From: Niastella vici
GTDB taxonomy: Bacteria; Bacteroidota; Bacteroidia; Chitinophagales; Chitinophagaceae
Assembly: GCF_002077945.1 (NCBI RefSeq)
Contig: NZ_LVYD01000113.1
Coordinates: 234,693-298,692, forward strand
Direction: 5' to 3'
Length of the DNA: 64,000 nt
Shown here: piece by piece, positions 53,542 through 61,800 of the stretch
Numbering within the stretch: position 1 is the stretch's first letter
Layout: every line of letters begins with the position of its first letter
Notes under the pieces: model-generated
What the model saw: the letters and a program-made list of their open reading frames with translations, nothing else
Databases searched by the model: none
Told to the model about the DNA's origin: nothing
Translations under genes and position numbers: made by a program

Positions 53542-54152
53542 AAAAATTGTGTGTTTGAGAATATGAGACAACGGGGATGTTGATCACCCCTATTGCGTTG
53601 CAATATTTTTTATAAAATCATCATTTTAAAGATCATGGGGTTCATATAAGGCAAGAATCTTATACAAGTTTGTAAATGCCCACGATTGGTAGCAATGACC
53701 CGGAAAATATTACATGATAAATTCACAGGCACATGAACCTGCAGGCAATACTACCCAGCTACCCTTGTTCAAACAGGGAGACGAAAGAACATTCAACAGA
53801 TTGCAAAATTCAAACAAAAAGGTGATTATTTTTCCGGATTGGCCGAGAAGTCACCGATATTTTACCGATAAATGATGAGTGGTAGGAAGGTGCGTTTTGA
53901 TCAACGAAGCATTGATACAATAAATATTATGAAGAGAAACGGCAAAACAGTTGTTAGTAGAAGGAGGAGGAATGAGCAAAAAAAACGGGCTCTTCCTTAC
54001 GGAAGCAGTAGTTATCCAGGAAGCCAAACAAAAAGAACAGTAATTCCACACACAAATAAATGATGCCAATTTTATTTTTTATGCGGTGCATTGTTTATTG
54101 GTTGCGAAGTTTTTGTTGTTCGCCTGCTGGTGGTACGAAGCGTATTATTCTG
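53542..54152. other. Gene-poor stretch
   Basis: About 600 bases, AT-rich in the right half. Short frames exist on both strands (for example about 60 codons near 53872-54063), but they lack family motifs, overlap each other and have odd composition, so I do not call them. The left part should hold the promoter of the TonB receptor. Confidence 0.6.
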
Positions 54153-54602
54153 CTAATGTGAATTTTGCTTAGGAGCATTCGATAATATTTCGTTGTTAAA
54201 CCTTTTTTCAATACGCTTCAATTCATCATCTTTAATCTTAGACCTACTAAAAACCCAATGATAACGATCAATATTTTCATTGAACACACCCATTATCCAA
54301 CAAGGGAATGCATTAATTGAAACCCTGTAATATTCATTTGGGTACTTTTTAAAATAAACAATTCTCTGTTCTTCACCTAGCGGCAGGCCACCCAAAGAAT
54401 CTAAAACTTTATAATTAGCAGTATCAAATTTAAGAACCGAGTCAAAGTATTTAATTAAAGATGAAGCCTGTATACTTGTGTCTTGAAATATTATGTCCAA
54501 ATTCTCAACCTCTTCGTGTACGGCGTAAATATGGCGTAAGCAACCCTTACAGCTTAAAAGACAAGTCGCCGATATTATTATTGAAACTACAAAACGATTC
54601 AT
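54153..54602 (-). CDS. Small lipoprotein of the RHS island (149 aa)
   Basis: Signal MNRFVVSIIISATCLLSCKG with lipobox Cys 18. The mature part has an acidic helical start (HEEVENLDIIFQDTS), SVLKFDTANYKVLDSLGGLP, YFKKYPNEYYRVSINAFPCW and a charged C-terminal helix. I recognise no family. It resembles the broken lipoprotein gene next to it (54684-55129) in length and in the [SD]-x-L-x-x-DTA segment and order of blocks, which hints at a paralog pair. The gene is AT-rich compared with the housekeeping part of the window. Confidence 0.75.
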   Translation of the reverse strand: MNRFVVSIIISATCLLSCKGCLRHIYAVHEEVENLDIIFQDTSIQASSLIKYFDSVLKFDTANYKVLDSLGGLPLGEEQRIVYFKKYPNEYYRVSINAFPCWIMGVFNENIDRYHWVFSRSKIKDDELKRIEKRFNNEILSNAPKQNSH

Positions 54603-54683
54603 TATGATTTATTTTTTGGCTTACCAGATAAGCCTTTCGCATAGGAGCAATTGCAGAGAGGTATCATGGAAAATAAGTTTGTA

Positions 54684-55129
54684 TTAATGCATAAATTCTT
54701 CTGGAACTCCTGGATGTTCATCAGCCTTTTCCCACTTAAGATTAATAAGGTTAATATTTTTTGACAAAACAATATCAAATCCCTGTGAGTATCCCAATCC
54801 TTTTTGATACACTACACCCCAAAGGGTATCTGCAGGACCGGAATAATATTTATACAGCTCCGCTTTTTTAATACATATATAATCACGACTATGCAAAGGA
54901 TATGTTCTACCGGTGTCATAAAATACGGATCTAAAATCCTCTTCCACTCCTTGGTAATATATTGCCATCAATCCATCTTTCAACCTGCCAGGCATACTAT
55001 TATCTAAAAATAAAGCATAATCGAAGCAGTATCGCATTCCAGAATACTGTCAACATTTTTAACACAATCACTTCTCTTCTCTTTACAAGAAAGCAGCAGA
55101 ATAATTACAAGGCAGACAATCACTCTCAT
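54684..55129 (-). pseudogene. Small lipoprotein gene split by a frameshift at an A5/T5 run
   Basis: The start at 55129 gives a lipoprotein signal, MRVIVCLVIILLLSCKEK, and runs 41 codons to a TAG at 55006-55004. The next frame continues as DNSMPGRLKDGLMAIYYQG to a proper stop at 54684. Adding one T to the T5 run (plus-strand A5 at 55006-55010) joins them into a single protein of 148 residues, about the size of the neighbour at 54153-54602. It is either a pseudogene, a phase-variable gene or a sequencing error. Confidence 0.65.
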
Positions 55130-55310
55130 GGTATCTTCTTTATATAATCATCGAATTTAGTTTCAGTACCTGGCTTTTTCCATCATAGGCGCCAATACCA
55201 ACCTGAAGGCTGGTGCAATCTTGCAATTTTAACACTCGAGGATTAGTATTCAACATAGAAAGACAGCATCTTTTATTCGTGTAAAACGGCCTCCACGACC
55301 ACCATTTTAC
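55126..55310 (-). pseudogene. Possible decayed frame ahead of the split lipoprotein
   Basis: Minus-strand frame reading VKWWSWRPFYTNKRCC, then LQVGIGAYDGK, and after a one-base shift at a five-base run (55175-55179) KPGTETKFDDYIKKIP and TGA at 55128-55126. The TGA overlaps the ATG of the next lipoprotein gene (ATGA), as in an operon. No start codon or family is visible, so this is weak; it may be the tail of a further broken gene. Confidence 0.3.
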
Positions 55311-55952
55311 ATAATATTTTCAGGGCAAAAAAGAGTTTTGGGATCCATTAACCTTTTATCTCCCACATACCTAAAGATGCATTCATTATTATCTGATATT
55401 AAACCTACAAAAACAAGTAAAACACCAGACTTTCGACTTACATAAAATCCTAAATTGTCATTAGGGTAAATGAAATTAAATTTTCGAAAAACTATCTTAA
55501 AAATAGCATCATTATTACCCTTAACAATTTTATCCTCTACAATCAAGAAATACTCTTTTGATACGTCCTGCCAAGCCGCTTGAAATCTATTAAAAAGGAA
55601 ATTGTTATGTACAAAAATCGAATCTCCTTTCTTCATGTTGAAATCAAAAAACAATGAACGGCTATCATTAGTTTTCCTCTGATAAAATATTCTATCCCCT
55701 TCTTTCGAAAGCAAACCTGAATACCCAAATTCAGGAATAAAAGTATTTGAACTGTCAACATAGCCTTTCCATGAATTCAGTCTAAATTCAAAATATTGCT
55801 TCCCTTCATTCTTGAAAGAGGAGTCATAGGATATCAGTTTTGATGAAATAGGTTTAAAAAAGGCACGTTTTATTACCAGTACAACAAATAAGGCTCACCG
55901 AAAAAACCAGGTAAATGAGCTTTGTGATAAAATGTGTATGCAACGTTTTCAT
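55307..55952 (-). pseudogene. Lipoprotein gene split by a frameshift at an A6/T6 run
   Basis: The start at 55952 gives MKTLHTHFITKLIYLVFSVS then LICCTGNKT, a lipoprotein signal, and stops after 33 codons. The next frame is open from that point (FKPISSKLISYDSSFKNEG, then SWKGYVDSSNTFIPEFGYSG) to the stop at 55307. Removing one T from the T6 run (plus-strand A6 at 55856-55861) restores a lipoprotein of about 214 residues. The body is beta-rich with no known motif (FFDFNMKKGDSIFVHNN; VLLVFVGLISDNNECIFRYVGD). As with its neighbour, decay, switching or sequence error are all possible. Confidence 0.65.
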
Positions 55953-56032
55953 GGCGTTTTACTTTTGCCTTTTCGCTTTTTTCTTTTTCGTCTGAGATTT
56001 GCCTCGTCAACGAACAGAATTACACATGAAAA

Positions 56033-56527
56033 TCAGTGCTGCATTTGCTTAAAATCCGGGGGCAACGGCATAAATTTTTCTTCCGGCTCTTTCAATAAGG
56101 TTTTAAATAGTACATAGTTCAATACCTTCTTTGAGTAAGGCAAAAATCTATCCGGGTAAAAGAAAACAACTAATTCACACTTTTTCAGGTTTAAAGAAGA
56201 ATCCGTCATATTCAACAATGTTATCAAAACAACATTTTCATCATTTTTGCCTTTTTCCAGAGAGATACTATCTAACACCTGAGCCCCATATTTTTTCATT
56301 ATTGCTGTTATCATTTTACCGTCGTTTTTAATACCATCTTTTACTTCTTCATACCTTTTATTCTCATCAAACAAGCCATGTATCCTGGCAGTATCATATT
56401 TTACCAAATAATCCACCAGACTTTTTGTTGTTGATTTAAAATATGCATACTGGCTTTGTGCACTAACCACACCAGGCAGGAACATAAAACACAAAACCTT
56501 CATCACAATCAAAATATAACGTTTCAT
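56033..56527 (-). CDS. Small secreted protein of the RHS island
   Basis: 164 residues from the ATG at 56527 (MKRYILIVMKVLCFMFLPGVVSAQ), a Sec signal with cleavage near the SAQ; no lipobox. The mature part is helical with YFKSTTKSLVDYLVKYDTARIHGLFDENKRYEEVKDG and ends in a hydrophobic and Pro-rich part (CELVVFFYPDRFLPYSKKV; FMPLPPDFKQ). No family is recognised. A loosely similar fold occurs in small secreted Bacteroidota proteins near toxin genes. Confidence 0.7.
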   Translation of the reverse strand: MKRYILIVMKVLCFMFLPGVVSAQSQYAYFKSTTKSLVDYLVKYDTARIHGLFDENKRYEEVKDGIKNDGKMITAIMKKYGAQVLDSISLEKGKNDENVVLITLLNMTDSSLNLKKCELVVFFYPDRFLPYSKKVLNYVLFKTLLKEPEEKFMPLPPDFKQMQH

Positions 56528-56648
56528 ATTTTCCATATCAACATATTGATTAACAGCTTTTACAACCCGTCAGCAGATCCCCGGCGATTTCCATCATGAT
56601 CCTGCGCCTTTTTGAGTTCAAATTTATTTCATAATATAGCAAAAAAAA

Positions 56649-56693
56649 GATTGAATACCCAACTATGAATAGGTATTCAATCTCTTTTTTTTT
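56649..56693. terminator. Two-way terminator
   Basis: GATTGAATACC pairs with GGTATTCAATC (56649-56659 and 56672-56682), flanked by runs of A and T. It separates the lipoprotein gene at 56722-57315 from the secreted protein gene at 56033-56527. Confidence 0.88.
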
Positions 56694-56721
56694 ATCGTAA
56701 GTCTCGAATATCCTCCTTTTC

Positions 56722-57315
56722 TCAATACGATATAATCCTCCGCCTTAAGGCCAATGGATTATTAAATACAATTTTCTTTTCCGAATACCTGTTCTTATCC
56801 ACTGCTCCTTTTATAACATACAGCCAACAAAACTCATCATCTGCCGGGAAATCGGCATCATTAATTTTTTTGTAATATTCCAGACTATCCTTTTGCAATA
56901 ATTCAATTATCCTTTTATAAAAGATAGGAGCAACAGAATAAGCAGGATCTTCAAAATTCAGTTCAGCAAATCTTTTAGTTTGATAAAAAAATCGTCCATT
57001 TTGTATATCATTGGAGTATACATACCCTGAAAGTTGATAGGGACTGCAATACTCCTTAATAACAATTATACTTTTTACGCTATCGAAATCCTTTTCAAAC
57101 CTGTTCGCGATTTTTTGTTCTGCTATACGCAACGAACGACCGTCATCATCTGACCTGTAGTGCTGACTTTTAACATATTGATCCAATATATTAAAAGTTC
57201 TATTCCGACTCTCATACTTCCCAGTTACACATGACAAGCAGAAAGAAATATAAATAACTATCGATATCCTGGCAATTGTAATATCCTTGGCTCGAGAGCG
57301 AGTTCTTTCTGGCAT
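56722..57315 (-). CDS. Lipoprotein of the RHS island (about 197 aa)
   Basis: The open frame extends far upstream to 57702, but the chosen ATG at 57315 gives a lipoprotein signal (ITIARISIVIYISFCLSCVTG), so the upstream part belongs to a mobile-element remnant. The mature part reads YESRNRTFNILDQYVKSQHY, RSLRIAEQKIANRFEKDFDSVKSIIVIKEYCSPYQLSGYVY and ends in a basic tail. The function is unknown. Confidence 0.65.
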   Translation of the reverse strand: MPERTRSRAKDITIARISIVIYISFCLSCVTGKYESRNRTFNILDQYVKSQHYRSDDDGRSLRIAEQKIANRFEKDFDSVKSIIVIKEYCSPYQLSGYVYSNDIQNGRFFYQTKRFAELNFEDPAYSVAPIFYKRIIELLQKDSLEYYKKINDADFPADDEFCWLYVIKGAVDKNRYSEKKIVFNNPLALRRRIISY

Positions 57316-57590
57316 AGGGATCCTTGTTTGCTGATGAACTTGCTGTATACTCAATTGCGTATATCTTAGTTTAAAATTAATTAAGTTTGTTCGCAAAAAT
57401 TCCATATACGTATTAGTTGTAAAACTAGACTCTCTCACAACCCCGCCACCTGCAATGGGTGAATAATGTGTTCTTAACGGGAGATTATTTTTAAGTCTAA
57501 TTTTATTCTCTATAAAAGAGGCAAATATTTCGTCCTTAGAAATATCTTTTTTCGCTGGCTCATCCGGATTATTAGGATTGACAACATCCT
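57316..57590 (-). pseudogene. Open frame continuing from the primase remnant
   Basis: The frame that carries the last part of the primase remnant continues through KDISKDEIFASFIENKIRL, NNLPLRTHYSPIAGGGVV and FTTNTYMEFLRTNLINFKLR up to the lipoprotein start. I cannot name this segment. It may be another piece of the mobile element or its junction with the lipoprotein gene. Confidence 0.35.
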
Positions 57591-58190
57591 TTCTACTTTG
57601 CAACTCACGCAAAGGGTAAAGCTCTTCACCTGCGCTGCCCAGGTCTTCTACCAAGATCAGTTTGTGTTTCAGTTTCCTGTTTACCGGAGTAGTAAAGAGC
57701 ATTTTCTGAAAGGCTGGTAATCTGGATTACATCTTCTGGTAGCATCAGTTCGCCTACACCTGATTGTAAATGTGTTTTACCAATATCACTGCTACCCAGA
57801 CTGATCACACGCAATGGTTCTTTTCGCTTCCTCCTTGTAAACACAAGATACACCAATAACCGGTTATTATCTTCACCAATTCCTCCACACTTTGGCCGAT
57901 CAAAACATTATTTCTTTCAAAAGCACCGGGTGCTTCAAAAATTCTTCAGCCTGCTTTTTTCTGCTTCAGTTAATTGCATTATCGGTTCTTTTTCTTTAGC
58001 CTGTTGTTTAAGCTGTTCAAGCCTGTACGCTTCCAGATCATTGATCAGTCCAGCAAAAGCAATAGCCAGATAAGCTGCACCCAGTGTAAACCTTTTAGCA
58101 CAACACCTAACCAGTTTATCCAGGGCTATCATTGTTTTACAGGCCCAGGTTATGCCGTACTGCTACCTATTTGAATACCACTTTCAGGGT
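57590..58190 (-). pseudogene. Remnant of a mobile-element DNA primase/ATPase
   Basis: Three frames, read in order with one-base shifts, give a continuous match to the C-terminal part of CHC2/toprim-type primases carried by Bacteroidota mobile elements: LDKLVRCCAKRFTLGAAYLA and LEAYRLEQLKQQAKEKEP, then (after a shift at an A6 run) QAEEFLKHPVLLKE, NRLLVYLVFTRRKRKEPLR, the P-loop LGSSDIGKTHLQ, ITSLSENALYYSGKQ, and (after another shift) LKHKLILVEDLGSAGEELYP LRELQSRKD. At least three frame breaks and the missing N-terminal primase part show that the gene is dead. Confidence 0.6.
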
Positions 58191-58309
58191 TACCCGCATC
58201 CCAATGCTTCTATTCTAAGGCCACAAGAACCAAAAATTAAATTATCCAAATTGCCAGGTAACATATTCCCGGTTGTCTGTATTGAGTTTTACGATCGAGT
58301 GAAATAAAA

Positions 58310-58375
58310 AAGAAGGCCGAGCCAGACCTTCTTCAATGGAATAAATAAAAAAAGCCAAGCAGTGTGCCTGGCTTT
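58310..58375. terminator. Two hairpins after the toxin-immunity pair
   Basis: AAGAAGG...CCTTCTT (58310-58316, 58327-58333) and AAAGCCA...TGGCTTT (58351-58357, 58369-58375) lie after the immunity gene and would end its transcript. The rest of 58191-58455 holds no gene that I can see. Confidence 0.65.
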
Positions 58376-58455
58376 AGTTTATTTGTTTATGTTATGTTAC
58401 TGAATACCCGAACACTTTATTATGGAAGGTTCGTGAACGTTGCACCGCTCTCATC

Positions 58456-58818
58456 TTATTCAATATCATCATTTATAAAGTTGACCATATCATCTATAGC
58501 ATCTCGAAACCAATCCCAGAAAGTATTATATTCTTTAACAAGCTCGTAACCAACAGAAGCATAATCATGAATAATAATCAGTTTGCCTTCATTGTTCAAA
58601 TCCCAGCAGGCAACATCATCACAATCTCTTCTCTGCGCAAAAGGAATAAGTTTACGCTCTGGATATCTACTTTTCAACCCCTCATATCTTAGTTTAACTC
58701 GATCATCAACTAATATCTCCCATGGTTGAATATTCACTAATCCAAGCTCAACAATTCTTATATATTCAGGAGGATAAATGAACTGAAATTTCAAGTAGGA
58801 TTCATTTAAAAAGTTCAT
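58456..58818 (-). CDS. SUKH/SMI1-KNR4-like immunity protein
   Basis: 120 residues, cytosolic, acidic. The pattern FIYPPEYIRIVELGLVNIQPWEIL, then LIPFAQRRDCDDVACWDLN, LIIIHDYASVGYELVKEYNTFWDWFRDAID follows the SUKH (SMI1/KNR4) fold, the most common immunity fold of polymorphic toxins. The ATG lies one base after the stop of the RHS gene, exactly where the cognate immunity protein of an RHS tip is expected. Base composition is AT-rich like the toxin tip. The target is inferred to be that tip. Confidence 0.82.
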   Translation of the reverse strand: MNFLNESYLKFQFIYPPEYIRIVELGLVNIQPWEILVDDRVKLRYEGLKSRYPERKLIPFAQRRDCDDVACWDLNNEGKLIIIHDYASVGYELVKEYNTFWDWFRDAIDDMVNFINDDIE

Positions 58819-58819
58819 G

Positions 58820-61800
58820 TTATTGTGTTTTACTTTTTATTTTTACCGCAGGAAGATCAAAACTACCATTGGGATTTGCAGTACAAAACTTCTTTCCTTG
58901 ATCTTTGACTCTTAACTTAATTGCATCACCCCAAGTCTTAGCATCAACGCCATATTGTGCTTTAATTCTTTCTTTCATAACTTTATCAAGTGTTTCAGTA
59001 TAATCATGTACAATTGCTATAACATCAGTTTCAGAAGACTTGGCAGAATATAATCGTTTATTATCAAAAGAGGTATATGCACCATCCTCCATTTTAACAA
59101 CATCAATCGCATCTCCTTTCCACCCATTAGCGGTCATAGATTCTGTGACTTCCTCTAATACCGTACCATTAACTGTACGTTGTGAAAATCTAACCAAGGA
59201 AGGGTCTAGTTTCGTTACAGATCGAAAACTACCAGCAAATACTCCTGCACCGGCTATCCAATTTATAGGATTTGAAACTGTTTCTTTCCATCCCCTAACA
59301 AGCGAGCTAACACTAAGAGGCTTAATGCCCAACGTCCAAATCCACTCAGATCTATTGTGAAGACCTTCCGGATTTTTTGCTAGGTCTTTTACACCATCTG
59401 GTCCAACCACCCATTCATCATTGTACATGCCTTTAAAGCGACCCTCTTTATAATGATACCTCGCTATCCAGTATGATTCTCCGTTTACACCAACTAATCC
59501 TCTTAATTCGTAATTCCCAATCCAAACAGACTTGGTTTGTTGAGCCACGCCGGGTGCAGTTGCATTTGAAATATGCGTAACACCTTTAGGCACAGATTGA
59601 GGATCAAATTGTTCAGCTCCATCTAAATCAATATATCTAATAGGATTATTCCCTGAAAACTGATACAATGAATAATAAGGAAATTTTGCAGATAGAGGGT
59701 CAGTACTCAAGAACTTCCCAATCCTCGGATCATAAATCCTGAACCCATAATCATACTGATTCCCCTCTCCCTTTACTTCATTATCACTTTCCTTGTCATT
59801 AAACCCATACCTATACCCATCTGCATTAAAACTCCTACCCGGCTGCAACATCCCAAACGGATAATAGTCCTGCGCACTTACAACCTGTGGGTTAAAATAA
59901 TCTACGGTATTGTTGTTAGAAGAAACACCTAATTTTTTATCATTTACCGTTACAAGTACGTTCCCTAAATGGCTACTCAGTTCAAATAGCTTATCACCTC
60001 TGCCAAAGGTAATATTATTACCCAAACCAAGCAATGGCATCGCCATATCATCAGGATTGTAATCAATGGCTACGTCCAGGTTACGCCGTAACAGCCCCAT
60101 CCTACTACTGCCATATAAATGTAGCTCGATTTGGGACAAGTGGCCAGTGTTTACTGTGCTATTTCCTGACTCATAAACACTCATCACATTTCCCTGCGCA
60201 TCCCGTATGTACCAGGTGGTGTCTGCCGAAGCAGGAGACGATTTCACTACTGCTTTGCTGATCCGGTTGCCACTGGCATCGTAAGTGTATGAGATATCCG
60301 TACCATCCGATTTAACAATGCGGCTGATCTTTCCATATATTGTCCAGCTGATCTTATTAATACCCTCAGCGTTGTCCTTTACCAGGTTGCCAATGGCATC
60401 ATAAACATAGTTACCCGCTGTCTGTTTATCGATATCCACATCGTAATTAGTCGCAGGCACACTATCACTCATATGGTCCAGCCGGTTAGTCCCCATTACA
60501 TATTTATAGGTCAAACTATCCATTCCCAACGGCTTGCCACCTGCTGTGTTACCATTGCGTTTGTAGGTTAAGATATTTCCATTGGCATCGTAACTCACCC
60601 GTTCCTGGAAGTCGCCGCCCAGTTTGATGATATCACTCCAGTCATTGCTGTTCTTTTGCCAGGCATCCATGGCTACCAGGCGGTTGAGCTGATCATATTG
60701 GTAATTATATAGCAATGGATTTCCCAACTTCTCATTGTTCACTGCCATGCTACTGATATTGCCATTATACAATGGACGGTATTCGGTGCCCAGTATAGCA
60801 TTCACCCCATTATCCTGCGGCGTAGCCCCACTGATTGCCTTATAGTCTCCATTAAAGTAATTCAGCATGAAGTTATATGCCGGCTTGCCTATTATACTGC
60901 CTGTGCTGCCATCTGGTTGTAAGGTATTTCCTCCACCAGTTAATATATTGGGGTTAACAGACTTTAACCACCCCTGCAGATTATAAGTATAATTAATGCC
61001 CTGCACCTGCTGTTCACCTATTATGGCCCTGGTTAATGGCCCATGATCATAATACTGGTAAAACGCATCATTATCCCAATTGATACTATCTGCACTGGTG
61101 AGTACATTGACAATGCGATTCTCGGCATCATAGGTGTATTTATGATAAAACGCATCGGCCTGGCCAGGCTGATAGCTTACCTGATTCACTTTTCCACTTA
61201 CCAGATCAAAATCATAGGCAATTTTCTTAAACCGGTTGCCATTATTAGCCATTGTGCCTAGCCTGTAGTCCTGCACCAATGTATCCACATTGCCTAATAT
61301 ATCATAGGTATAATAGGTAGCTGCTGCAGCTTCATTATTACTCAGATCGGTAGATGTATTGTATAACCCGGTCCATGATACCCGGTTACGGAGGTTGCGG
61401 GCCTTTAGCACGGGTTGTATCGGCGTGTATTCAGCATCATAGGTGGTTTTCGTGATCTGCTCTGCGGTTGAAGCGGCCCCCGTTAACCATCCCGTCAGTA
61501 ATGATTGATCGCGGCTAATATTATCAGTGATAGCTGTGCTACTTGTAAGTTGTCCAACCTCGATAATACGTCCTATTCCATCATACTTTGTATAACTATA
61601 CTGCGTACTATCCTTTTGCTTTGCATTCTGTGATACACTCATCCTTCCTAATCTATCGTACCAGAAGGCGCTTGTTCCGCCATCGGGCGAGTGTTGCGCC
61701 ACCACCTGATTCAAAGTATTATACCGGTAATCGGTATACATCGTATGCTGCGCAGCCAGTTCAGTTCCTGCTGCGCGGGCGAGTCTTACCTGTACAGTAT

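Noticed and set aside
53851..54069. Overlapping short frames on both strands
   Set aside because: They overlap each other, have biased composition and no similarity that I can recognise.
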